A stretch of 15,319 bases of DNA from Gammaproteobacteria bacterium (GCA_026197015.1 JAPHRB010000109.1:1-15319); one strand, 5' to 3'. Counted from the stretch's first letter, positions 8,335 to 15,220 are shown. Translations and numbers: made by a program. The notes: generated from the sequence alone by a model not told the origin.

Positions 8335-9599
8335 TGAAGCGAATTATACTTGCGATTTTATTAGCGACAACTCTTTCAGTAATAATAGGTGTAACCGCGT
8401 TTTATAATGGCGCAGGATATGTCGTATTCAGTTTTGCAGAATATACAGTTGAGACATCATTTATATTTATGATGGGTTTTCTGGCAATAGGCTTCTTTGT
8501 TTTTTATTACTTTCTACGTATCGTATCAAGATTATTATATTTTCCAAATTACATGAGTCAAAGACACTCTAATCGCCAGTCAGAAAGATCTAAAAATGCG
8601 CTGGTTAAAGGTCTTATAGAAATGTCAGAAGGTCGATTTGAACAGGCTGAAAAGATTTTAATTAAACAGGCTGACAACAGTGATACTTCACTTTTAAATT
8701 ATTTAATGGCAGCCAGATCAGCACAACAAATTGCAGCTTATGATCGTCGTGATGAATATTTAAGACTAGCTCATGAAGTAACGCCTTCAGCTGATATCGC
8801 TATTGGTCTAACACAGGCAGAGTTGCAGTTAAGTCATAAACAGTTTGAGCAGGCTTTAGCGACACTTAATCATTTATCTAGCGTATCACCCAAACACGGG
8901 TATGTTAAAAAGTTACAGGCGCGCACATATAAACAGTTAGGTGACTGGGATAGTCTGGTGCCGATTCTTGAGGACGTCCGTAGGCTGAAGGCGGTAGAAG
9001 AGGGACAGCTTGAAAAATACGAAGTGGATGCATATTTAGGTATGTTGAAAAACAGTATAAAACATACTGACGGTGATAAAACAGAGCAAATTTGGCAACA
9101 AATGCCGAAACGTTTAAAAAATAATTCAGAATTAATTTATCTATATAGTCGTTATTTATATAAACAAAAGAAGGAAGCTGATGCTGAGGTCTTAATTAGA
9201 AATAAATTAAGCGAGAGCTGGCACGATGAGCTGGCCATATTGTATTCAAATTTAACAGTGGGTGACTGTACAAAACAGTTAGAAACAGCTGAAACATGGT
9301 TGCATGGTCAATCACGAAATGCGATTCTTTTGTTAGTCTTAGGTAAGTTATGCCTTAGTTGTCAGTTGTGGGGTAAAGCGAGGGGGTATTTTGAATCGAG
9401 TATAGGTATTAAACCAACTGCAGAGGCTTATTTAAAGTTAGCCGAATTACTGGATGGTAAAATGGATGAGCATGAAGAGGCGCAAAAGTTGTATCAGTTG
9501 GGTTTGATGAATGCGGTTGATGTCCAGTTTAAAGATAACCAGTTACTGATTGCCGATGATAATAAGTCAGGACGTCCCCTGCTTAAGGTCATTCAATAA
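8334..9599 (+). CDS. hemY: HemY, membrane TPR protein of the heme operon
   Basis: This is a proteobacterial HemY protein, not the unrelated protoporphyrinogen oxidase also called HemY in Gram-positive bacteria. There are two N-terminal membrane helices (about residues 4-23 and 42-63), with YFLRIVSRLLYFPNYM following the second as in the HemY_N domain. The rest is alpha-helical TPR repeats (for example around 95-125, 150-200 and 330-400), probably on the periplasmic or membrane face. The length of 421 residues is normal. The start overlaps the hemX stop (TAATG). The function is undefined beyond association with the hemCDX operon; it probably assists complex assembly. Only 46 bases separate its stop from the convergent thioesterase gene, and I see no clear terminator hairpin there. 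Confidence 0.9.
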   Translation: MKRIILAILLATTLSVIIGVTAFYNGAGYVVFSFAEYTVETSFIFMMGFLAIGFFVFYYFLRIVSRLLYFPNYMSQRHSNRQSERSKNALVKGLIEMSEGRFEQAEKILIKQADNSDTSLLNYLMAARSAQQIAAYDRRDEYLRLAHEVTPSADIAIGLTQAELQLSHKQFEQALATLNHLSSVSPKHGYVKKLQARTYKQLGDWDSLVPILEDVRRLKAVEEGQLEKYEVDAYLGMLKNSIKHTDGDKTEQIWQQMPKRLKNNSELIYLYSRYLYKQKKEADAEVLIRNKLSESWHDELAILYSNLTVGDCTKQLETAETWLHGQSRNAILLLVLGKLCLSCQLWGKARGYFESSIGIKPTAEAYLKLAELLDGKMDEHEEAQKLYQLGLMNAVDVQFKDNQLLIADDNKSGRPLLKVIQ

Positions 9600-9645
9600 T
9601 TACGATGTATAATCTGGCTAATAAGTAATATCATTAAACATCAAA

Positions 9646-10089
9646 TTATTTATGAACAACATAGTGTGCAGATAATAACATTGCTTCTTCTTCGTTGAAT
9701 AATATTTTTATTTTTAACTTAATTCGAGCAATATTTTTTCGCTTAAATGTTTTAAAAAAACGTGTCAGTTTTGTTACATCATCTATTTCACATACGGCTC
9801 TAATTTCACCACCTACAGGTAATTTATAATCAGCATCACTATGTTGAATTACAATGTGTCCCGTAAGTTTATTTAGATGCATTTGCTGAAAAACAAATCC
9901 CCATCCGCATAATACAGCGACAGAGTACAGACTCCCACCAAATGCGGTACATTTGTGATTTATATTTGGTTCTAATGGTGCACGAAGTTCTAGTTTATGT
10001 TGAGAGCAATCGGTCACTATGATTCCCATTGCTACAGTGAGAGGTATTTCCCTGTGTAATACTGATTGTAAATAATTGCATGTATCCAT
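9646..10089 (-). CDS. YiiD_C-type hotdog thioesterase-domain protein
   Basis: This 147-residue protein matches the YiiD_C (thioesterase-like, hotdog-fold) family, found as the C-terminal half of E. coli YiiD/FabY and as stand-alone proteins. The clearest landmark is NHKCTAFGGSLYSVAVLCGWG (about residues 44-64), the central hotdog helix with its conserved FGGS turn, followed by strands IVIQHSDADYKLPVGGEIRAVCEI. Here the N-terminal acetyltransferase half of YiiD is absent. The substrate is unknown; an acyl-CoA or acyl-ACP is expected from the fold. The ATG lies 3 bases after the stop of the upstream reductase, so the two are co-transcribed and probably translationally coupled. The ATG at 10089 is the first in-frame codon and fits the family start. 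Confidence 0.8.
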   Translation of the reverse strand: MDTCNYLQSVLHREIPLTVAMGIIVTDCSQHKLELRAPLEPNINHKCTAFGGSLYSVAVLCGWGFVFQQMHLNKLTGHIVIQHSDADYKLPVGGEIRAVCEIDDVTKLTRFFKTFKRKNIARIKLKIKILFNEEEAMLLSAHYVVHK

Positions 10090-10092
10090 GAA

Positions 10093-11130
10093 TTATTTCT
10101 TCGAAGCAATCGCTTGCACAGCATCAGCAGAATATTCAAAGGCATCAGAAAACATATTCTCTTTAGATGCACCCTGTTTAATAAATAAATCAACAGCGGC
10201 ATTAACCATTGGTGGAGGGCCGCTTATATAAATATCAAAAGCACTTAACTCAGGGAATTTATTTGCAACAGCCTGGTGAACAAAGCCGCTTTCTCCTGGC
10301 CAGTTATCCTCTTTCACAGGCTCGGAAAGAACAGGAATGAAGCTAAGATTAGAATTGTTTTTTAACCATTGATCTGCCATGTCTTTCATATACAAATCAC
10401 GTAAAGCTCTAACACCCATAAATAAATAGATAGGCTGATCAAATCCCACATGTTCTATATGTTCGATCATCGCTTTTAATGGGCCAAATCCGGTTCCACC
10501 ACCGACCATTATAATCGGTCTATGACGATCTTCACGTAGATAAAAATTACCCAGAGGACCTTGCATTTGCAGGCTCGAATTTTCTGGCATGGATTCGAAT
10601 AAAAAGTCAGTAAATAAACCACCATCAACATGTCGAATATGAAGTTCTAATAAATCATCATTATGTGGTGCATTAGCGATAGAAAAGGCACGATGTTTTC
10701 CGTCATTTAAAATAAATTCTAAATATTGGCCTGCATGGTATTGAAGTCTTTCGTTATTATCCAGTTTGATTTTAAGTCCAATTACATCGTGACATAACCT
10801 GTCTTTTGAACTGACATGGCAACCTAACTGTTTTATTTCAAGAGGCACCAGTCCTTGAACTTCATCTATACTTATTTCAAGGTCCTGTCTGGTTTTGCCC
10901 ATGCAAAACAGGGCCTGGTGATTTGCTTTCATATCATCATCCAGAGCAATAGGCTCTTCATCATAATAAACCTCACCATTAACAACAAATCCAGCGCATG
11001 CCCCACAAGCACCACCACGGCAACCATAGGGTAGATCTATATTTTGTCTCATGGCGGCATCAAGAATGGACTCGCCCTCATCTACATCAAATTGATGACC
11101 GGAAGGGTGAACGGTGACTTTGTGTGACAT
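10093..11130 (-). CDS. Ferredoxin-fused FAD/NAD(P)H reductase (AscD/Fre-like)
   Basis: This 345-residue electron-transfer enzyme is usually annotated as CDP-6-deoxy-delta-3,4-glucoseen reductase, a name that is probably not its real role here. It has an N-terminal plant-type [2Fe-2S] domain (Cys37, Cys42, Cys45 and Cys76 in YGCRGGACGAC and LFCMGK), an FAD domain with HRAFSIANAP (about 148-157), and an NAD(P) domain with MVGGGTGFGPLKAMIEH and a C-terminal YISGPPPMV. The order ferredoxin-FAD-NAD also occurs in oxygenase reductases. No oxygenase or dideoxysugar genes are in view. In E. coli the flavin reductase Fre is next to ubiD, and here ubiD is about 1 kb away, so supply of reduced flavin or electrons to ubiquinone synthesis is a reasonable inference. 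An AAGGA lies 6-7 bases before the ATG. It leads a two-gene unit with the thioesterase. Confidence 0.88.
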   Translation of the reverse strand: MSHKVTVHPSGHQFDVDEGESILDAAMRQNIDLPYGCRGGACGACAGFVVNGEVYYDEEPIALDDDMKANHQALFCMGKTRQDLEISIDEVQGLVPLEIKQLGCHVSSKDRLCHDVIGLKIKLDNNERLQYHAGQYLEFILNDGKHRAFSIANAPHNDDLLELHIRHVDGGLFTDFLFESMPENSSLQMQGPLGNFYLREDRHRPIIMVGGGTGFGPLKAMIEHIEHVGFDQPIYLFMGVRALRDLYMKDMADQWLKNNSNLSFIPVLSEPVKEDNWPGESGFVHQAVANKFPELSAFDIYISGPPPMVNAAVDLFIKQGASKENMFSDAFEYSADAVQAIASKK

Positions 11131-11153
11131 GTTAAATCCTTAAATACATAACT

Positions 11154-11183
11154 ATTATGATATTTTGCATCATTAAGATGCAA
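11154..11183 (-). promoter_or_regulatory. Candidate promoter for the ferredoxin reductase gene
   Basis: On the minus strand CATAAT (11154-11159, one mismatch from the -10 consensus) is preceded by a weak TTGCAT (11178-11183) at 18-base spacing. The proposed -35 and spacer coincide with the palindrome at 11164-11184, so a protein bound there would block RNA polymerase. The -35 match is poor (3 of 6). Confidence 0.35.
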
Positions 11184-11184
11184 A
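11164..11184. promoter_or_regulatory. Perfect palindrome, candidate operator between divergent genes
   Basis: TTTGCATC (11164-11171) and GATGCAAA (11177-11184) are exact reverse complements around the 5-base centre ATTAA. The symmetry is of the size expected for a dimeric regulator. It sits in the 123-base divergent region, over the candidate reductase promoter and about 60 bases upstream of the expected grxC transcription start. There is no T tract, so it is not a terminator. The regulator is not identified. Confidence 0.5.
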
Positions 11185-11218
11185 GTAAAAGCTTACAAAG
11201 AATGTGTAATGAGTTTTT

Positions 11219-11227
11219 TGTTATAAT
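11219..11227 (+). promoter_or_regulatory. Extended -10 promoter for grxC
   Basis: A perfect TATAAT (11222-11227) is preceded by TGT, giving an extended -10 element that can work with a weak -35. TTACAA at 11193-11198 is 23 bases away, too far for a normal -35. Transcription would start near 11234, followed by GGAG at 11241-11244 and the ATG at 11254. Confidence 0.6.
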
Positions 11228-11253
11228 AGTCAAAATATCTGGAGAAGTAGTGA

Positions 11254-11511
11254 ATGGCACGTGTAAAAATTTATAGTACAGCTCGTTGTCCTATATGTGA
11301 CAAAACTAAAACCTTATTAGAAAAGTGGAAAATACCTTATGAAGAAGCAAAAGTAGATTCTAATCATAGTGCGTTGCGAGAAATGTCTGAACTCACACAG
11401 GGAGCGAGAACGGTTCCACAAATTGCTATTGATGGTAAATGGATCGGCGGATTTTCAGAGCTGACGATGTTACATATGGATGACGAGTTAGATGAGCTTG
11501 TTGAAGCCTGA
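11254..11511 (+). CDS. grxC: Glutaredoxin 3 (dithiol, CPIC)
   Basis: This 85-residue glutaredoxin reduces protein disulfides and glutathione mixed disulfides in the cytoplasm using glutathione. The redox centre is CPIC at residues 12-15 (Ile where E. coli Grx3 has Tyr). TVPQIAIDGKWIGG near 50-63 supplies the cis-Pro loop and the glutathione-binding Gly-Gly. Both cysteines are present, so a dithiol mechanism is available. Length and order fit GrxC of gammaproteobacteria. A good GGAG lies 9 bases before the ATG, and an extended -10 promoter lies just upstream. Its 3' end overlaps the start of the next small gene by 20 bases. It is divergent from the reductase gene with a palindrome between them. 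Confidence 0.93.
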   Translation: MARVKIYSTARCPICDKTKTLLEKWKIPYEEAKVDSNHSALREMSELTQGARTVPQIAIDGKWIGGFSELTMLHMDDELDELVEA

Positions 11512-11710
11512 TTTAAGTAAAATAAATGTACCTGAATGGGTGCGTTATATTGCTCAGGATTCTGATGGTAGTTGGTGGGGATATTCAGTTGAACCACTGG
11601 AGAATCATCGAGGCTGGTACGAAAATGAACTTGGTCAGAATATAAAATTAACTAAATCGGCACCAGTAAAAGAATGGCGGCAATGCCTGTTTACTCATAA
11701 TTCAAAATAA
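11492..11710 (+). CDS. Small Trp-rich uncharacterised protein coupled to grxC
   Basis: This 72-residue protein is not recognised as a named family. It is rich in aromatic residues (five Trp, three Tyr) with a compact pattern: PEWVRYIAQDSDGSWWGY, then EPLENHRGWYENELGQ and a C-terminal EWRQCLF. There is no signal peptide or membrane helix; it looks like a small soluble beta-rich protein. The ATG at 11492 overlaps grxC by 20 bases in another frame, with a GACGAG-like stretch before it; TTG codons at 11498 and 11501 are alternatives. The sense-strand position, coupling to grxC and non-random composition argue for a real gene. A role with glutaredoxin is only inferred from position. It converges with the mini-SET gene; bases 11711-11807 show no clear terminator. 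Confidence 0.7.
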   Translation: MSLLKPDLSKINVPEWVRYIAQDSDGSWWGYSVEPLENHRGWYENELGQNIKLTKSAPVKEWRQCLFTHNSK

Positions 11711-11807
11711 AATCATATTAATTCTTTGTAATGCAAGGCCGCTTAAGTAATTTCAGGGCAGGCAGAGATTTATAAAATTTTAAAAAATAATATATATGTG
11801 AATAAAT

Positions 11808-12122
11808 TTATGCCCAGTCATCACCGTAATCATGGGTGATTTCTTCGCCAGTTTTTATATTTTTTAGAGCGACTACCTGCAGGTCTTCACAATAGCAGGC
11901 ATTAGGGTTTGAATTGTGATTAATGTACTTTAGATCACAATCTACCTGTATACCTAAGGTATCATCGATCCACAATACATAAGGACCATCTGTTTCTACA
12001 GGTTTGTAATCAATTGTGCCAATAATGTCGCCTTCAGGGATATTGCGTATTGCAAAAAGACCTTTGCCATGAATCTCGCTGTCTTTTACTTTATATTGTT
12101 TTTCAATGTCTGTAATGGGCAT
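11808..12122 (-). CDS. Stand-alone mini SET-domain protein (putative lysine methyltransferase)
   Basis: This 104-residue protein is essentially only a SET domain, predicted to transfer a methyl group from S-adenosylmethionine to lysine of a protein. Motifs are in the right order: the N-terminal turn EIHGKGLFAIRNIPEGD (GKG at 19-21), the AdoMet site YINHNSNPNA (Asn68-His69) and the C-terminal EEITHDYGDDW with candidate catalytic Tyr99. There is no pre-SET or Cys-rich post-SET region. The ATG at 12122 is chosen, 4 bases after the ubiD stop. A TTG at 12140 would add six residues and overlap ubiD, and is less likely. Tight spacing to ubiD implies one transcript and probable translational coupling. 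The target is unknown; UbiD-pathway proteins or ribosomal proteins are guesses only. Confidence 0.82.
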   Translation of the reverse strand: MPITDIEKQYKVKDSEIHGKGLFAIRNIPEGDIIGTIDYKPVETDGPYVLWIDDTLGIQVDCDLKYINHNSNPNACYCEDLQVVALKNIKTGEEITHDYGDDWA

Positions 12123-12126
12123 AATA

Positions 12127-13602
12127 TTATTCTTTATCAAAAATATTTAACTGATCCCATTTGTCATCTACCTGCTTTTTGATGTCATCTTGCATGACGA
12201 TGGGTTTGCCCCATTCACGATCTGTTTCACCGGGTAATTTATTAGTGGCATCAAACCCCATTTTAGATCCGAGACCTGAAACCGGTGAGGCAAAATCAAG
12301 GTAATCAATAGGTGTATTTTTAATTACTGTTGTATCTCGTGCCGGATCCATACGAGTAGTCATTGCCCAGATAACATCATTCCAGTCACGAGTATTGATG
12401 TCGTCGTCTACAACAATAATAAACTTGGTGTACATAAACTGACGTAGAAAAGACCATACACCCATCATGACTCGTTTTGCGTGTCCGGGATATTGTTTTT
12501 TCATACTCACTACAGCCATTCGATATGAGCAGCCTTCGGGTGGTAAATAAAAGTCAATAATTTCCGGGAACTGTTTTTTGAGAATGGGAACAAAAACTTC
12601 GTTTAAAGCCAGGCCAAGAATAGCTGGCTCATCCGGTGGCCTGCCTGTATAAGTGGTGTGATAAATAGGCTTATCACGATGAGTTATTTTCTCAATACTA
12701 AACACAGGAAAGTTTTCTACTTCATTGTAGTATCCCGTGTGATCGCCGTAAGGGCCCTCAGCTGCAAAATCATCGGCATAAATAAAACCTTCTAATACAT
12801 ATTCTGCAGAAGCCGGCACCTGTAAATCAGATAATTTGCACTGAGTGACTTCTGTTTTGCTACCACGTAGTAAGCCGGCGAAGGCATATTCTGACAAGCT
12901 ATCTGGAACCGGTGTTACTGCTGCCAGTATGGTTGCAGGATCAGCGCCTAGTGCAACGGCAACAGGAAAGGCTTCACCGGGATGTAGTTCCTGCCATTCT
13001 TTCAGATCGAGTGCTCCGCCGCGGTGAGAAAGCCAGCGCATGATAACTCGATTTTTTCCTATAACTTGCTGTCGATAAATACCTAAATTTTGTCGCTCTT
13101 TATTTGGACCCCTGGTAATAACAAGACCCCAGGTTATGAGGGGGGCCGCATCATCAGGCCAGCATGTTTGTACAGGGATATTGGCCAGATCAATATCATC
13201 TTTTTCAATTATATTTTTTTGACAGTTGGCTTTATTAACAACTTTGGGTGCCATATTAAGCACTTGCTTAAAAATAGGCAGTTTGTCCCAGGCATCTTTC
13301 ATGCCTTTCGGTGGTTCTGGCTCTTTAAGGAATGCCAGTAATTTGCCGATTTCGTGGAGTGCATCAACTGACTCTTCACCCATTCCCATGGCAACACGTT
13401 TAGGTGTTCCAAATAAATTAGCAAGAACGGGGACAGTCGAATTTTTAACATTTTCGAAAAGCAGCGCAGGCCCGGAAGCGCGTAGAGTTCTGTCACAGAT
13501 CTCCGTCATTTCAAGATAAGGGTCAACTTCAACGCTGATGCGTTTAAGTTCACCTTTTTTTTCTAATTGTGAAATGAAATCACGGAGATCTTTATATTTC
13601 AT
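12127..13602 (-). CDS. ubiD: 4-hydroxy-3-polyprenylbenzoate decarboxylase
   Basis: UbiD decarboxylates 4-hydroxy-3-polyprenylbenzoate in ubiquinone synthesis, using prenylated FMN made by UbiX. The 491-residue length is close to E. coli UbiD (about 497). Visible family blocks are the N-terminal YKDLRDFISQLEKKGELKRI, the flavin-region stretch LGIYRQQVIGKNRVIMRWL (about 173-191), DSLSEYAFAGLLRG with Glu238, and EGPYGDHTGYYNE with Glu282, the two acidic residues being candidates for the catalytic site. UbiX is not in the window. The start ATG has only a weak ribosome site. It lies 33 bases after ppnP and 4 bases before the mini-SET gene, all leftward, suggesting one transcript. Confidence 0.97.
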   Translation of the reverse strand: MKYKDLRDFISQLEKKGELKRISVEVDPYLEMTEICDRTLRASGPALLFENVKNSTVPVLANLFGTPKRVAMGMGEESVDALHEIGKLLAFLKEPEPPKGMKDAWDKLPIFKQVLNMAPKVVNKANCQKNIIEKDDIDLANIPVQTCWPDDAAPLITWGLVITRGPNKERQNLGIYRQQVIGKNRVIMRWLSHRGGALDLKEWQELHPGEAFPVAVALGADPATILAAVTPVPDSLSEYAFAGLLRGSKTEVTQCKLSDLQVPASAEYVLEGFIYADDFAAEGPYGDHTGYYNEVENFPVFSIEKITHRDKPIYHTTYTGRPPDEPAILGLALNEVFVPILKKQFPEIIDFYLPPEGCSYRMAVVSMKKQYPGHAKRVMMGVWSFLRQFMYTKFIIVVDDDINTRDWNDVIWAMTTRMDPARDTTVIKNTPIDYLDFASPVSGLGSKMGFDATNKLPGETDREWGKPIVMQDDIKKQVDDKWDQLNIFDKE

Positions 13603-13635
13603 AAGATAAACTTTATAGGTTTAATTTTAGTGAGG

Positions 13636-13917
13636 TTATTTGTACAGGCAAAGATACGCGGTATCACAGCTAATCTTAACTAGAAACGAAACGTTAGCCT
13701 GCACAATAAAAGTTTCGTTTATAGCGATATCTCGCCAATTATCTTCATCCGGTAACTTAACAGACATTTCACCACTAATTAATGTCATGTGTTCTATTGA
13801 GTTTGTAGCAAATTCGTAATCACCAGCAGCCATTACACCCATTGTCGCATTATCTTCGCCAGTTTTAAAAGCAATTGACTTAACTTTGCCGTCAAAATAT
13901 TCATTTACATCAAACAT
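13636..13917 (-). CDS. ppnP: Pyrimidine/purine nucleoside phosphorylase (cupin)
   Basis: This 93-residue protein is of the PpnP/YaiE (formerly DUF1255) cupin family, which phosphorolyses several nucleosides to base plus ribose-1-phosphate. The E. coli protein is 94 residues long. Family stretches seen are FDVNEYFDGKVKSIAF, TMGVMAAGDYEF, EHMTLISGEMSVKLP and NETFIVQANVSFLVK. The ATG at 13917 has AGG about 8 bases upstream. It lies between the GNAT gene (57 bases upstream on the strand) and ubiD (33 bases downstream). No metabolic link to ubiD is known to me, so the grouping may be simple proximity. Confidence 0.93.
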   Translation of the reverse strand: MFDVNEYFDGKVKSIAFKTGEDNATMGVMAAGDYEFATNSIEHMTLISGEMSVKLPDEDNWRDIAINETFIVQANVSFLVKISCDTAYLCLYK

Positions 13918-13974
13918 AATAGACCTGTATTTAAAATAAAAAGTGACATTATTTTAGCATGACCTGATATGAAA

Positions 13975-14430
13975 TTAGTTAGCTTTATGCTGATGTTTCA
14001 TTAAGCATATTTTTTTGCCGTTATTTACATAGCGATAAAATTTATCAGAAATAGCTTCTGGTACTAGTTGTGCATCATAATTGATGAAATTAGCACGAGA
14101 ATAGAAATCGCTGAGGTGTGTATAAGGGAAACTATAACATTCAATATCATTGAGTTTAGTCTGAATGTGATCTAATAAGGCCGAACCAATTCCCTGATGC
14201 CTGTTGTCTGCCTGTACACACATACTACGTAACAGGTACAGGGTGTTAACAGGGTGAAGTCTTAAAGCGGCTACAATTGTGTTATTTAAAGTTGCAATAA
14301 ATATCAGATCGCCTTTTGGTGCCTGAGCTCGCATATTGTTTTTTTTGTAAAAAGACTTTACCAGTGGCAGGTTATAATGCTCAGCCTGTTTAAATTCGAG
14401 TTGCTCAGGTTTGATGCCTGTTGGAGTCAT
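13975..14430 (-). CDS. GNAT-family N-acetyltransferase
   Basis: This is a single GNAT domain of 151 residues from the chosen ATG. The acetyl-CoA loop is visible as RHQGIGSALLDHI after the strand LLRSMCVQAD, with the upstream strand IVAALRLHPV and a C-terminal DFYSRANFINYD segment typical of the fold. The substrate cannot be told. Start choice: ATG at 14430 with GGGA about 8 bases upstream avoids overlap with the opposite gene. ATG at 14448 and TTG at 14472 are further upstream and would overlap the DTW gene head to head. Its promoter must lie within the DTW coding region. In E. coli the DTW gene yfiP also neighbours an acetyltransferase gene (yfiQ), but that protein is large and unlike this one. 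Confidence 0.82.
   Translation of the reverse strand: MTPTGIKPEQLEFKQAEHYNLPLVKSFYKKNNMRAQAPKGDLIFIATLNNTIVAALRLHPVNTLYLLRSMCVQADNRHQGIGSALLDHIQTKLNDIECYSFPYTHLSDFYSRANFINYDAQLVPEAISDKFYRYVNNGKKICLMKHQHKAN
14423..14426 (+). promoter_or_regulatory. Ribosome binding site fixing the DTW gene start
   Basis: GGAG lies 9 bases before the ATG at 14436, a normal spacing. It is located inside the opposite-strand GNAT gene (antisense to its first codons) and supports 14436 as the DTW start. Confidence 0.55.
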
Positions 14431-14435
14431 AACTA

Positions 14436-15065
14436 ATGTCCCGACCATTTTGTTATCAATGTCACCGTGCAAAGGTTACATGCCTGTGTGGGCGGATAGA
14501 GAAACAGCCAAATGAAATTAAAATAATTATATTACAACACCCTGATGAAGTGAATAATGCAAAAGGCACTGGGATCCTGGTAGAACTGGGTTTACTGCAT
14601 CATCAGAAATGGATCGCTGAAGACTTTTCGAAACATGAAGCGTTAATACACTTTATTACTGTAAATAAGGCTGAGACAGCCGTTTTATATCCTATTGAAG
14701 ACGCAAATGTTATAAGTAAAGAAAACACAGGGTTAGAAAACTTAAAATTTAAGAACTTAATAGTTATTGATGCTACATGGCGTAAAGCAAAGAAAATGTG
14801 GGAGTTGCAGCCATTATTTCATGATATGACATGTCTGAGGTTAACGAATGAGCAAATATCTAACTATAGAATTCGTAAAGTGCCGAAAGACGGGCATTTA
14901 TCAACCATAGAGAGTGTTGTTGTAGCTTTAAGGCTGCTGGAAGGTAAGCAACACGCATATCAGCCATTAATCAATTTATTTACTGAAATGATTGATTTTC
15001 AGATTAATCGAATGGGAGATGACACGTATAAGAAAAATTATGAGAATAAAACTGATAAAAAGTGA
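14436..15065 (+). CDS. tapT: DTW-domain tRNA-uridine aminocarboxypropyltransferase (TapT-like)
   Basis: This 209-residue DTW-domain protein belongs to the family of E. coli TapT (YfiP), which transfers the 3-amino-3-carboxypropyl group of S-adenosylmethionine to uridine 47 of certain tRNAs (acp3U47). It has an N-terminal four-Cys cluster (Cys6, Cys9, Cys16, Cys18), ILQHPDEVNNAKGTG near 32-46, the name-giving DATW at 112-115 in VIDATWRKAKKMW, and GHLSTIESVVVALRLLEG near 153-170. The Cys cluster probably binds zinc. The start at 14436 has a good GGAG and begins just before the Cys cluster, as in homologues. The GNAT start is five bases away on the other strand. The related TapA-type DTW proteins are an alternative subfamily. 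Two tRNA genes follow. Confidence 0.88.
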   Translation: MSRPFCYQCHRAKVTCLCGRIEKQPNEIKIIILQHPDEVNNAKGTGILVELGLLHHQKWIAEDFSKHEALIHFITVNKAETAVLYPIEDANVISKENTGLENLKFKNLIVIDATWRKAKKMWELQPLFHDMTCLRLTNEQISNYRIRKVPKDGHLSTIESVVVALRLLEGKQHAYQPLINLFTEMIDFQINRMGDDTYKKNYENKTDKK

Positions 15066-15083
15066 TTTTTTTTCACATAGCTA

Positions 15084-15119
15084 TGGTAAATAAGTTAAGC
15101 ATCATATAGAATTCGCGCC
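15084..15119 (+). promoter_or_regulatory. Stable-RNA-type promoter for the tRNA genes
   Basis: Overlapping -10 candidates TATAGA (15105-15110) and TAGAAT (15107-15112) are followed by a GC-rich discriminator CGCGCC (15114-15119), the pattern of stringently controlled rRNA and tRNA promoters. The -35 is weak: TGGTAA at 15084-15089 is 17 bases before TAGAAT. Transcription would start near 15119, giving a leader of about 24 bases. Confidence 0.5.
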
Positions 15120-15134
15120 TCTTTGCAGAAAGAG
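15119..15134 (+). other. Small hairpin in the tRNA 5' leader
   Basis: CTCTTT (15119-15124) and AAAGAG (15129-15134) pair perfectly across a GCAG loop, ending 8 bases before tRNA-Val. It lies at the expected 5' end of the precursor and could stabilise it or affect processing; this is inferred from pairing only. Confidence 0.35.
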
Positions 15135-15142
15135 CTAATTGT

Positions 15143-15218
15143 GGGTGGTTAGCTCAGCTGGTAGAGCGTCGCCCTTACAAGGCGAATGTCGGGGGTTCGA
15201 CTCCCTCACCACCCACCA
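15143..15218 (+). tRNA. tRNA-Val (anticodon UAC)
   Basis: This is a complete cloverleaf of 76 bases with encoded CCA. Acceptor GGGTGGT pairs with ACCACCC, D stem GCTC with GAGC, anticodon stem TCGCC with GGCGA. The loop CTTACAA has anticodon TAC, reading GTA and related Val codons. The T stem GGGGG/CCCTC (one G-T wobble) encloses TTCGACT. Discriminator is A. The variable loop ATGTC has U at position 47 next to G46, the position modified by TapT-type enzymes. It is separated from the next tRNA by only 2 bases. Confidence 0.98.
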
Positions 15219-15220
15219 AC

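Noticed and set aside
11164..11184. Palindrome as an NsrR (nitric oxide) site
   Set aside because: The half-sites are in the opposite order and spacing to the AAGATGCATTT/AAATGCATCTT pattern, so this regulator is not claimed.
12845..13519. Rightward open frames across ubiD
   Set aside because: They are antisense to a highly conserved enzyme and show no recognisable protein motifs or start signals.
15051..15080. Terminator after the DTW gene at the T8 run
   Set aside because: The flanking GTGA/TCAC stem has only four pairs, with the T run in the loop rather than after it.
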